Source of the DNA: Eunapius fragilis
Lineage: Eukaryota > Porifera > Demospongiae > Spongillida > Spongillidae
Assembly: GCA_963681505.1 (NCBI GenBank)
Contig: OY811992.1
Coordinates: 1-64,000 of the forward strand
Length of the DNA: 64,000 nt
Direction of reading: 5' to 3'
The position numbers and the translations under genes were made by a program. The notes under the pieces were generated by a model. That model saw only the letters and a list, made by a program, of their open reading frames with translations, made no database searches and was not told where the DNA came from. Positions 1-8,762 of this stretch are shown here, one piece after another. Position 1 is the first letter of the stretch; the number at the start of each line of letters is the position of its first letter.

Positions 1-2727
1 ATAGTGGAAATTCTAGTGGTAGAGGGATTGGTAGGGGAATTGGTAGTGGTAGTGGTAGTGGGATTGGTAGTGGTAGTGGTAGTGGGATTGGTAGTGGGAT
101 TGGTAGTGATAGTGGTAGTGGGAATGGTAGTGGGATTGGTAGTGGTAGTGGTAGTGGGATTGGTAGTGGGATTGGTAGTGGGATTGGTAGTGGGATTGGT
201 AGTGGGATTGGTAGTGGGATTGGTTGTGGGATTGGTAGTGGTAGTGGTAGTTGGATTGGTAGTGGGATTGGTAGTGGGATTGGTAGTGGGATTGGTAGTG
301 GGATTGGTAGTGGAATTGGTAGTGGGATTGGTAGTGGGATTGGTAGTGGTAGTGGTAGTGGGATGTGTAGTGGTAGTGGTAGTAGTAGTGGTAGTGGGAT
401 TGGTAGTGGGATTGGTAGTGGGATTGGTAGTGGGATTGGTAGTGGGATTGGTAGTGGGATTGGTAGTGGGATTGGTAGTGGGATTGGTAGTGGGATTGGT
501 AGTGGGATTGGTAGTGGGATTGGTAGTGGGATTGGTAGTGGGATTGGTAGTGGGATTGGTAGTGGGATTGGTAGTGGGATTGGTAGTGGGATTGGTAGTG
601 GGATTGGTAGTGGGATTGGTAGTGGGATTGGTAGTGGGATTGGTAGTGGGATTGGTAGTGGGATTGGTAGTGGGATTGGTAGTGGGATTGGTTGTGGGAT
701 TGGTAGTGGGATTAGTAGTGGGATTGGTAGTGGGGATTGGTAGTGGTAGTGGTAGTGAGATTGGTAGTGGTATTGGTAGTGGGATTGGTAGTGGGATTGG
801 TAGTGGGATTGGTAGTGGATTGGTAGTGGGATTGGTAGTGGGATTGGTAGTGGGATTGATAGTGGGATTTGTAGTGGTAGTGGTAGTGGTAGTGAGATTG
901 GTAGTGGGATTGGGATTGGTAGTGAGATTGGTAGTGGGATTGGTAGTGGGATTGGTAGTGGGATTGGTAGTGGGATTGGTAGTGGGATTGGTAGTGGTAG
1001 TGGTAGTGGGATTGGTAGTGGGATTGGTAGTGGTAGTGGGATTGGTAGTGGGATTGGTAGTGGGATTAGTAGTGGGATTGGTAGTGGGATTAGTAGTGGG
1101 ATTGGTAGTGGGATTGGTAGTGGGATTGGTAGTGGGATTGGTAGTGGGATTGGTAGTGGGATTGGTAGTGGGATTGGTAGTGGGATTGGTAGTGGGATTG
1201 GTAGTGGGATTGGTAGTGTGATTGGTAGTGGGATTGGTAGTGGGATTGGTAGTGGGATTGGTAGTGACATTGGTAGTGGGATTGGTAGTGGGATTGGTAG
1301 TGGGATTGGTAGTGGGATTGGTAGTGGGATTGGTAGTGGGATTGGTAGTGGGATTGGTAGTGGGATTGGTAGTGACATTGGTAGTGGGATTGGTAGTGGG
1401 ATTGGTAGTGGGATTGGTAGTGGGATTGGTAGTGGGATTGGTAGTGGGATTGGTAGTGGGATTGGTAGTGGTAGTGGTAGTGGTAGTGGGATTGGTAGTG
1501 GGATTGGTAGTGGGATTGGTAGTGGGATTGGTAGTGGGATTGGTAGTGGGATTGGTAGTGGGATTGGTAGTGGTAGTGGTAGTGGGATTGGTAGTGGTAG
1601 TGGTAGTGGTAGTGGGATTGGTAGTGGGATTGGTAGTGGGATTGGTAGTGGGATTGGTAGTGGGATTGGTAGTGGGATTGGTAGTGGGATTGGTAGTGGG
1701 ATTGGTAGTGGGATTGGTAGTGGGATTGGCAGCGGGATTGGTAGTGGGATTGGTAGTGGGATTGGTAGTGGGATTGGTAGTGGGATTGGTAGTGGGATTG
1801 GTAGTGGGATTGGTAGTGGGATTGGTAGTGGTAGTGTTAGAGGTAGTGAGATTGGGGTAGTGGGATTGGTAGTGGGATTGGTAGTGGGATTGGTAGTGGG
1901 ATGGTAGTGGGATTGGTAGTGGGATTGGTAGTGGGATTGGTAGTGGGGTTGGTAGTGGGATTGGTAGTGGGATTGGTAGTGGTAGTGGTAGTGGTAGTGG
2001 GATTGGTAGTGGGATTGGTAGTGGGATTGGTAGTGGGATTGGTAGTGGGATTGGTTGTAGGATTGGTAGTGGTAGTGGTAGTGGTAGTGGGATTGGTAGT
2101 GGGATTGGTAGTGGGAATGGTAGTGGGATTGGTAGTGGGATTGGTAATGGGATTGGTAGTGGGATTGGTAGTGGGATTGGTAGTGGGATTGGTAGTGGTA
2201 GTGGCAGTGGGATTGGTAGTGGTAGTGGTAGTGGTAGTGGGATTGGTAGTGGGATTGGTAGAGGGATTGGTAGTGGGATTGGTAGTGGGATTGGTAGAGG
2301 GATTGGTTGCGGGATTGGTAGTGGTAGTGGTAGTGGTAGTGGATTGGTAGTGGGATTGGTAGTGGGATTGGTAGTGGGATTGGTAGTGGGATTGGTAGTG
2401 GGATTGGTAGTGGGATTGGTAGTGGGATTGATAGTGGTATTGGGATTGGTTGTGGGATTGGTAGTGGTAGTGGTAATGGGATTGGTAGTGGTAGTGGGAT
2501 TGGTAGTGGGATTGGTAGTGGTAGTGGTAGTGGTAGTGGAATTGGTAGTGGGATTGGTAATGGAAGTGGTAGTGGTAGTGGAATTGGTATTGATAGTGAT
2601 AGAGGTAGTGAGATTGATAGTGGTGGTGGTAGTGGGATTGGTAGTGGGATTGGTAGTGGTAGTGGGATTGGTAGTGGTAGTGGTAGTAGTAGTGGGATTG
2701 GTAGTGGTAGTGGGATTGGTAGTGGGG
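1..2727 (+). repeat. 12-bp minisatellite array (GGGATTGGTAGT)n with GGTAGT derivatives
   Basis: The whole interval is built from GGGATTGGTAGT (12 bp) and runs of the 6-bp derivative GGTAGT. Point variants include GGGATTGGTTGT, GGAATTGGTAGT and GTGACATTGGTAGT-type units. Roughly 200 units fit in the span. The + strand is nearly devoid of C, so strand asymmetry is extreme, and the recurring GGG and GG runs could form two-tier G-quadruplexes (inference). The array is cut by the window start and ends at about 2727, where non-repetitive sequence begins. Open frames of up to about 400 codons (Gly-Leu-Val-Val or Gly-Ile-Gly-Ser repeats) exist in several frames only because the unit length is a multiple of three and contains few stops. 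The reverse-complement family recurs at 28201-29127 and 29241-29621. Confidence 0.97.
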
Positions 2728-2741
2728 CAGCCCAGGTGAAA

Positions 2742-2782
2742 ACCGTACTTTGTACTCGTCTATTAAACGCTCGTCGAGGATG
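2742..2782 (+). repeat. Diverged direct repeat, copy 1 (partner 3977-4014)
   Basis: The stretch beginning ACCGTACTTTGTACTCGTCT resembles the stretch at 3977-4014, which begins ACCGAACTTTGTTCTCGTCT. Similarity is clear over about 25 bp and then decays. It may be a relic of an older duplication flanking about 1.2 kb. Confidence is modest because it is short and diverged. Confidence 0.4.
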
Positions 2783-2880
2783 TTGGTAAGTGCTACCCAC
2801 AGCATCACTTTCTACCGCGTGCTATTTACAACCTTCGTTCACATCTGCCGTGCCCCATGTTAATAGTATACTTACATCAT

Positions 2881-2984
2881 TCGCTTACATAGCCACGGGT
2901 ACGCATACATTGCCACGGGGCAAGCTTACGTTGTCACGGGAGCACTTGTATTCACTTACATCGCTTACATAGCCACGGGTACGC
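2881..2984 (+). repeat. 24-bp direct repeat within degenerate ~20-bp CACGGG repeats
   Basis: An identical 24-bp stretch occurs at 2881-2904 and 2961-2984, an 80-bp offset. Between and after the copies lie looser units of about 20 bp of the form CTTACRTNGYCACGGG, for example around 2905-2925 and 2926-2945. This looks like a short decayed tandem repeat. No function is apparent. Confidence 0.7.
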
Positions 2985-3976
2985 TTACACTAGCCTAAAT
3001 ACCCGCGGGGCAAGCTTTCGTAGTCGCGTGCACACTTGCAAATGCCTTTCAAACATACTCTAGCCTTTAGAATAGACATGGGTACCCTCGTTCAAATCCA
3101 TGCATACTACGCCGTCAGCGTTCTAGGTCACGGGCACACATAAACAAGCTATCATTACAATGGGAAAAGCTTAGAGTCACGACACCACTTATGCCTTGAG
3201 TTTGTTTGGCTGCCAATTGAAAATCAATTGATTTAATACATTGTATGGTCCGGGCACGACTAAAATTATTTGTTTATCATCTTGCCCAGTGTTGCACTGT
3301 GCTACGAATCCTTGTGGTTAGCACCAGGTATATTTGTATGGTTGCTCTGAACAGAGCAGTAATTGTTTAGCACGAATGTCATTTACGGGTGTCTATTTTA
3401 CTAACATCAAGGCTTGACGTAGTGTACAATAGGTTCAAAGCGCGACTGCATTATGATGTGTTGTTGGAAGATTGCGTTGTGCTCTGGCGTATCGTAAGCA
3501 CCATATAGGACCAATTGCTGCATCAAGTAGACCTCTAGTTACGAGGCAGACCATCCAGCGCAAACACACTGCACACACACTCCTCACAGATATAAGCTTT
3601 GCCCCTCACTCACCTTTTAAAAATCCTTGCGTCACTACAATAAGCAACCTGTACGCTATGTACCAATCTAATCCTTAAAATTTGAATTTGAAATAGTTAC
3701 TTATTAATTATTCCTTTTAATGCACTTTGTAGCGATTGGCCTCAATAGCAGAGCTGAGCTGTTTAAACAGGTACGAAGGGTGGGATATACGTGCCGCACA
3801 TTTCTGAAGGTGCAACAGGGGTACGCGGGAGAGTGTACGCACTATTCCGGAATACAATGCGTGAGTCCCTTTATGTACAACCACTGGATTCTTTGAAATT
3901 TGCCATAGCCTTGCCTTACACCTTTCATCCTTTAGAAATGTGTGGCACAGGAGCGAGGACAGACTGCCCACGCAAG

Positions 3977-4014
3977 ACCGAACTTTGTTCTCGTCTATTG
4001 AACTTCCATCGATG
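3977..4014 (+). repeat. Diverged direct repeat, copy 2 (partner 2742-2782)
   Basis: Second copy of the diverged repeat described at 2742-2782. It reads ACCGAACTTTGTTCTCGTCT followed by ATTGAAC where the first copy has ATTAAAC. Confidence 0.4.
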
Positions 4015-4575
4015 TACGTTCCTAATTACTTTTTTGTATAGCGTCCGCACATTTGGCCGTTGATACAAGTTTTTTCTATTAACTAAGCTTCCCACACGAC
4101 TGGCGTGCCACCTACGAGCTTAATTCACATCTGCTAGGCCACGTTCAATATTATATCTCTAAGCCGTGCGATTCAAACGCACTACCGTACCTACCTTGTC
4201 ACCTAAATTAAGTCGTTGTCCATGAATTAACCAGGCTTCACTTACACGTGTGGCGTGTCTTTTACCAACTAGCTTGACACCTGCAGTGCCATGTATAATT
4301 TGAACACACGTATGCAGCGGTAGTAAAAAGCACTACAGTATCTGCATATGGCCTTGTCACTTAGGTAAGGTTACATGTGCCACGATGGGCTTGTTAGAAC
4401 ATCTTGATGCACTATGGGAAGGACCAACCACCCGCCAACCCACCCATCAGACTTACAAATTTTCCTTGAATAAATTGTATAGAAGTGCACATACTGGAAC
4501 TACATCATTTTAAGTGTACACTGTATTACATGTCCTTAGTATGTGAAGAAACATCGCACTGCAAATTAAAACTAT

Positions 4576-5377
4576 TAGTCATACATACTGACATACTTGA
4601 CTCCTGCAGGAGTCATACATTGAAATACTTGACTCCTGCAGGAGTCATGCAAGTATAGAGTTGACTCCTGCAAGAGTCATACATAATGATATATTTGACT
4701 CCTGCAGGAGTCATACATTGAAATACTAGAGTCATACATTGAAATACTTGACTCCTGCAGGAGTCATTGATACTGACATACTTGACTCCTGCAGGTGTCA
4801 TGCATGGAGATCCTTGACTCCTGCAAGAGTCATACATATTGACATTCTTGACTCCTGTAGGAGTCATTCATTGAAATACTTCACTCCTGCAGGAGTCATA
4901 CATTGAAATACTTGACTCCTGCAGGAGTCATTCATAGTGACATATTTGACTCAGGCTGGTGTCATACATACTGACATACTTGACTCCTGCAGGAGTCATA
5001 CATGGAGATTTTTCACTCCTGTAGGAGTCATGCATGGAGATACTTGACTCCTGCAGAAGTCATACATATTGACATCCTTGACTCCTGCAGGAGTCATTCA
5101 TTGAAATACTTGACTCCTGCAGGAGTCTTGCATAGTGACATACTTGACTCCTGCCGGAGTCATACAATGAGATACTTGACTCCTGCAGGAGTCATACAAA
5201 TTGACATATTTTACTCCTGCAGGAGTCATTCATTGAAATATTTGACTCCTGCAGTACTCATGCATACTGACAAACTTGACTCTTGTAGGAGTCATACATT
5301 GAAATACTTGACTCCTGTAGGAGTCATTGATAGTGACATATTTGACTCCTGAAGCAGTCATCCCATCTGACATACTT
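4576..5377. repeat. Palindrome satellite (TGACTCCTGCAGGAGTCA), left segment
   Basis: First 0.8 kb of the palindrome satellite, about 24 units. Each unit is an 18-bp perfect palindrome (or a near variant) plus a 14-16 bp AT-rich spacer such as ATACATTGAAATACTT or ATTCATAGTGACATACTT as written from the 16-bp core. The array begins abruptly after unrelated sequence at about 4575. It is interrupted at 5377/5378 by the inserted retroelement and resumes at 6711. Because the core is palindromic, both strands translate to near-identical TPAGV/DSCRSH peptides; these are not genes. Confidence 0.96.
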
Positions 5378-5505
5378 TGTGATGTCTGATACACAACTAA
5401 ATCCAAAACCGGGATTATGGAATGTCAATTACAACGTGCACTCAACTTAAATAGTCCAATTAATGCAATCACTGCGCATGCTCCTACTAAGTCCAGTTCT
5501 TCACA
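5378..5505 (-). repeat. Solo-type 3' LTR, minus orientation (128 bp)
   Basis: On the minus strand this begins TGTGAAG next to a polypurine tract and ends CATCACA. That gives the TG...CA termini and a 5-bp terminal inverted repeat (TGTGA/TCACA) expected of an LTR. At 128 bp it is short for a Ty3/gypsy LTR but within the known range. Its CA end forms the outer left boundary of the element. The same LTR in the opposite orientation forms the right boundary, so both outer ends are LTR 3' termini. Confidence 0.75.
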
Positions 5506-5507
5506 TA

Positions 5508-5518
5508 TCTTTTCCCCT
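5508..5518 (-). other. Polypurine tract, minus strand
   Basis: The minus strand reads AGGGGAAAAGA two bases before the LTR, the usual position of the plus-strand primer of LTR retroelements. It overlaps the pol stop codon. Confidence 0.65.
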
Positions 5519-5819
5519 AAGAAAAACCCGCTTGATATTTTTCAACTTGCTTCTTGTTTCTCCAAGGTCTTCCTTCGGGTTCCCGTACATCCGGTACCTG
5601 CCTATTCGGTCCCCCTCCTTGCTCTGCCTCCTCTAGTACTGCATCATAGTCATCCAGTCTTTCCTCTACTCCAACTTGTCTGGGTACTTCATCGTGTTGT
5701 CTTGTTTCCTGTTCATTCTCGTTTGCTGTTCCAGTGACTTCCTCTGTCGGAATCCACTCCTCCAAGCACCCAGTACTGCGTTTCCGTATCTGATCCTGAT
5801 GTCTCCAAAGCCACCTAAT
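5517..5819 (-). pseudogene. pol: Ty3/gypsy pol C-terminal tail (post-integrase) fragment
   Basis: The minus strand carries an open frame of about 100 codons containing RWLWRHQDQIRKR near its start (about 5816-5778). This resembles the W-RH-DQ-R-R segment that follows the integrase core in K02A2.6-like Ty3/gypsy polyproteins. It is followed by an acidic, glutamate-rich stretch and ends NKKQVEKYQAGFS with a TAG stop that overlaps the polypurine tract. Upstream the frame runs directly into the 28S rRNA fragment, so the catalytic integrase core (HHCC and DDE) is missing. The 28S/pol boundary near 5820 is approximate. The final 29 codons are repeated, with a few changes, in the right arm on the + strand. 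Identification rests on the short RH-DQ motif and on its position next to a polypurine tract and LTR. Confidence 0.65.
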
Positions 5820-6006
5820 ATCTCGGCAGCCAATCGGCCGCGTACGGGGTTCTCACCCTCTATGACGCGCCATTCCAGGTCAACTTTGGCCGACCGACTA
5901 CCGAGCGCAGGTGCCTCTCTCGGCTACAATTCGCCGGCTGTTCGCCGGAGATTTAAGGCTCGAGCTATTCCCGCTTCACTCGCCGTTACTGGGGGAATCC
6001 CTGTTG

Positions 6007-6039
<33 letters not shown>

Positions 6040-6070
6040 TTCAGCGGGTAGTCACGCCTGAGCTGAGGTC
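5820..6070 (-). rRNA. 28S rRNA 5'-end fragment (about 250 nt, pseudogene inside retroelement)
   Basis: The minus strand begins GACCTCAGCTCAGG, reads ACCCGCTGAATTTAAGC, continues through GAAACCAACAGGGATTCCC and AGTAACGGCGAGTGAAGCGG, and includes GAGGGTGAGAACCCCGTACG. These are the conserved features of the eukaryotic LSU 5' end and D1 region. The + strand at 6015-6034 is exactly TCCTCCGCTTATTGATATGC, the widely used ITS4 primer site. The fragment starts at or very near the mature 28S 5' end and stops after about 250 nt at a junction with pol sequence. No 5.8S, ITS or rest of 28S is present, so it is not a functional rDNA unit. It lies in the same sense as the gag, RT and pol fragments around it. 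Sequence features resemble early-branching animals more than plants or alveolates, but I could not run a comparison. Confidence 0.92.
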
Positions 6071-6378
6071 CAGTTTTGAAAATATCTTCCCTCCTGCCAA
6101 GGTGGCTAACAAATCCTCTATTTTTGGAATAGGATATCTATCTACTTCCAAAGCTGGGTTTATTGTTAACCGGAAATCACCACAAATCCTAATCTTTTTA
6201 TCTGTCTTCACCACTGGCACTATTGGGGCTGCCCATTCTGCTATTTCCACTGGCTCTAAAATACCCTCCCTGGTCAGTCTATCCAACTCTTCTTCCACCT
6301 GTCCCTTCAAAGCATATGGCACCGGGCGAGCCTTACAAAACTTAGGCACTATCCCATCTTTTATCACCAGTTTTGCTT
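6062..6378 (-). pseudogene. pol: Ty3/gypsy reverse transcriptase N-terminal fragment
   Basis: The minus-strand frame reads PKFCKARPVPYAL, then EEELDRLTREGILEPV, WAAPIVPVVK, RICGDFRLTINPALEVDRYP, IPKIEDLLATLAGGKIFSKL and DLS. These are the opening motifs of Ty3/gypsy RT: the KARPVPYAL entry, the EWAAPIVPV strand, the ICGDFRLT-N segment and the F-KLDLS strand just before the first catalytic aspartate region. The fragment ends at DLS (6062), where the reading passes into 28S rRNA and terminates within it. The YxDD-like active site, thumb and RNase H are therefore missing. Upstream it is fused in frame to a gag fragment near 6378 without a protease. Typical RT domains are far longer, so this is about 105 residues of a broken gene. 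Confidence 0.88.
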
Positions 6379-6478
6379 TCAACAGCAACCTTTTTTGGAT
6401 TCTTTCATCATTTACTCCACACACGAGCCTGTCTCTTAACATTTCTGACAGCGCTTGCCCAAAATTACACCTTCTCGC
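6379..6478 (-). pseudogene. gag: Ty3/gypsy gag (capsid C-terminal) fragment
   Basis: The minus strand encodes ARRCNFGQALSEMLRDRLVC followed by GVNDERIQKRLLL. The CNFG...LRDRLVCGV-DERIQKRLL pattern is characteristic of the capsid C-terminal region of K02A2.6-like Ty3/gypsy Gag proteins. Only about 33 residues remain. The 5' side is cut at the right inverted-repeat arm (6478/6479) and the 3' side is fused directly to RT, skipping nucleocapsid and protease. The open frame continues back into the arm, but that part (antisense of the LTR and pol tail) is not gag. Confidence 0.75.
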
Positions 6479-6481
6479 CCG

Positions 6482-6571
6482 AATAGGCAGGTACCGGATG
6501 TACGGGAACACGAAGGAAGACCTAGGAGAAACAAGAAGCAAGTTAAAAAATATCAAGCGGGTTTTTCTTAG
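6482..6571 (+). pseudogene. pol: Pol C-terminal tail remnant, + orientation
   Basis: The + strand reads NRQVPDVREHEGRPRRNKKQ through QVKKYQAGFS and a TAG stop, the same last 29 codons as the left-arm pol tail. Three residues differ (E/P, W/R and E/K positions). Nothing upstream on this strand is coding, so this is an inverted duplicate of the pol 3' end. Confidence 0.6.
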
Positions 6572-6580
6572 GGGAAAAGA
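6570..6580 (+). other. Polypurine tract, + strand
   Basis: AGGGGAAAAGA lies two bases before the TGTGAAG start of the LTR and overlaps the pol stop codon, mirroring the tract in the left arm. Confidence 0.65.
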
Positions 6581-6582
6581 TA

Positions 6583-6710
6583 TGTGAAGAACTGGACTTA
6601 GTAGTAGCATGCGCAGTGATTGCATTAATTGGACTATTTAAGTTGAGTGCACGTTGTAATTGACATTCCATAATCCCGGTTTTGGATTTAGTTGTGTATC
6701 AGACATCACA
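6583..6710 (+). repeat. 3' LTR, + orientation (128 bp)
   Basis: Begins TGTGAAG after the polypurine tract and ends CATCACA at the outer boundary. Inside it are a TATA-like TATTTAAG (6635-6642), a GCATGCGCAGT motif (6607-6617) that resembles an NRF-1 half-palindrome, and a GT-rich stretch near the end. Their function is unproven. Satellite sequence resumes at 6711. Confidence 0.75.
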
Positions 6711-8762
6711 TATTTGACTTCTGCAGGAGTCATGCAAATATATAGTTGACTCCAGCAGGAGTCATACATTCTGACATATTAGACTCCAGCAGCAGTCATC
6801 CAATCTGACATACTTGACTCCTGCAGGAGTCATGCAAATATATAGTTGACTCCTGCAGGAGTCATACATATTGACATACTTGACTCCTGCAGGACTCATA
6901 CATTCTAACATACTTGACTCCTGCAGGAGTCATACATGGAGATTGCTCACACCTTCAGGAGTCATACAAATTGACATATGACTCCTGCAGGAGTCTTTGA
7001 TACTGACATACTTGACTCCTGCAGGAGTCATGCATGGAGATACTTGACTCTTGCAGGAGTCATACGTATTGACATAATTGACTCCAGCAGGAGTCATACA
7101 TTGAAATACTTCAATCCTGCGGGAGTCATACATTGAGATACTTGACTCCTGCAGGAGTCATTGATACTGACATACCTGACTCCTGCAGGTTTCATGTATG
7201 GTGATCCTTGACTCCTGCAAGAGTCATACATATTGACATTCTTGACTCCTGCAGGAGTCATTCAATGAAATACTTCACTCCTGCAGGAGTCATATATTGA
7301 AATACGTGACTCCTGCAGGAGTCATTGATAGTGACATATATTACTCCTGCAGGAGTCATACATGGAGATTGCTCACTCCTGCAGGAGTCATACATATTGA
7401 CATATGGCTCCTGTAGTAGTCATTGATACTGACATACTTGACTCCTTCAGGAGTCATACATGGAGATACTTGACTCCTGCAGGAGTCATACATATTCATA
7501 TAGTTGACTCCTGCAGGAGTCATACATTGAAATACTTGACTCCTGCAGGAGTCAGACATATTGACATACTTGACTCCTGCAGGAGTCTTGCTCGGACATA
7601 CTTGACTCCTGCAGGAGTCATACATTGAGATACTTGACTCCTGCAGGAGTCTTGCATACTGACATACTTGACTCCTGCAGGAGACATGCAAATATATAGT
7701 TGACTCCTGCAGGAATCATGCATACTGACATACTTGACTCCTGCAGGAGTCATACATATTGAAATACTTGACTCCTGCAGGAGTCATACATTGAAATACT
7801 TGACTCCTGCAGGAGTCAGACATATAGACATACTTGACTCCTGCAAAGTCATAATTGAAATACTTGACTCCTGCAGGAGTCATACATTGAAATTCTTGAG
7901 AGACATACTTGACTCCTGCAGGAGTCATACATACTGACATACTTGACTCCTGCAGGAGTCATGCATGGAGATACTTGACTCTTGCAGGAGTCATACATTG
8001 AGATACTTGACTCCTGCAGGAGTCTTGCATACTGACATACTTGACTCCTGCAGGAGTCATGCATGGAGATAAATGACTCGTGGAGGAGTCATACATATTG
8101 ACATACTTTACTCCTGCAGGAGTCATTCATTGAATTATTTGACTCCTGCTGGAGTCATGCATACTGACAAATTTGACTCTGGTAGGAGTCATACATTGAA
8201 ATACTTGACTCCTGCAGGAGTCATTCTTTGTAGCATATTTGACTCCTGCAGCAGTCATACAAACGGACGTACTTGACTCCTACAGGAGTCATGCAAATAA
8301 ATAGTTGACTCCTACAGGAGTCATTCATATTGACATACTTGACTCCTGCAGGACTCATACTCTTGCAGGAGTCATACATGGAGATTGCTCACTCCTGCGG
8401 GAGTCATACAAATTGACATATGACTCCTGCAGGAGTCATTCATACTGACATTTATGACTCCTGCAGGAGTCATGCATGGAGATACTTGACTCTTGCAGGA
8501 GTCGTTCATAATGACATATTTGACTCCTGCAGTAGTCATACATTGACTCCTGCAGGAGTCATGCAAATAAATAGTTGACTCCTGCAGGAGTCATACATAC
8601 TGACATACTTGACTCCTGCAGGAGTCATACATTGAAATACTTGACTCCTGCAGGAGTCATGCAAGTATAGACTTGACTCCTGCAATAGTCATACATAATG
8701 ATATATTTGACTCCTTCAGGAGTCATACATTGAAATACTTGACTCCAGCAGGAGTCATTGAT

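Larger units (their letters stand above)
2728..4575. other. Mostly non-repetitive spacer, no recognisable gene
   Basis: About 1.85 kb of mixed-composition sequence lies between the 12-mer array and the palindrome array. The longest open frames are under 100 codons, overlap on opposite strands and match nothing I recognise. I see no tRNA, no transposase or RT motif and no obvious terminal repeats. The only internal structure is a group of short CACGGG-containing repeats (about 2881-3000) and a weak, diverged direct repeat (2742-2782 and 3977-4014). It may be host sequence older than the satellites, or decayed mobile DNA; the sequence does not decide which. Confidence 0.6.
5378..5609 (-). repeat. 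Left terminal inverted repeat of the chimeric element
   Basis: This arm is the reverse complement of 6479-6710, equal in length (232 bp) with no indels. I count four mismatches, about 98% identity. Moving inward it contains the LTR (to 5505), the polypurine tract (5508-5518) and the end of pol. The match stops between 5609 and 5610. Confidence 0.92.
5378..6710 (-). mobile_element. Chimeric Ty3/gypsy-type retroelement with 28S rRNA insert and inverted LTR ends
   Basis: A 1,333-bp insertion interrupts the palindrome satellite. Its ends are 232-bp inverted repeats (5378-5609 and 6479-6710) that differ at four positions by my count. Each arm holds a 128-bp LTR with TGTGA/TCACA ends, a polypurine tract and the last ~29 codons of pol. 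Read on the minus strand between the arms, the order is gag fragment, RT fragment, 28S rRNA 5' fragment, then pol C-terminal tail running into the left LTR. Protease, RNase H and the catalytic integrase core are absent, so it cannot be autonomous. The flanks TACTT (5373-5377) and TATTT (6711-6715) match at 4 of 5 bases and may be a target-site duplication, although the satellite itself makes such a match fairly likely. Formation by serial template switching is inferred. Confidence 0.85.
6479..6710 (+). repeat. Right terminal inverted repeat of the chimeric element
   Basis: Reverse complement of 5378-5609, same length, four differences by my count. Read outward it contains the pol tail (6482-6571), polypurine tract (6570-6580) and LTR (6583-6710). 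It joins gag sequence directly at 6478/6479. Confidence 0.92.

Noticed and set aside
4..2808. Open frames up to about 400 codons with Gly-Leu-Val-Val, Gly-Ile-Gly-Ser or Thr-Asn-Pro repeats
   Set aside because: They follow the 12-bp repeat in several frames and on both strands. There is no unique domain, and start and stop positions reflect point variants.
3472..4063. Short frames in the non-repetitive spacer (68-90 codons)
   Set aside because: They overlap on opposite strands, have no recognisable motifs and have lengths expected by chance.
5820..6070. Functional rDNA unit
   Set aside because: Only about 250 nt of the 28S 5' end is present, fused on both sides to retroelement sequence, without ITS2, 5.8S or the remaining LSU.
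6041..6625. A single intact 194-codon gag-pol gene
   Set aside because: Its start lies in the antisense of the inverted arm, it skips protease, and its last residues are translated 28S rRNA. It is a fusion of fragments.
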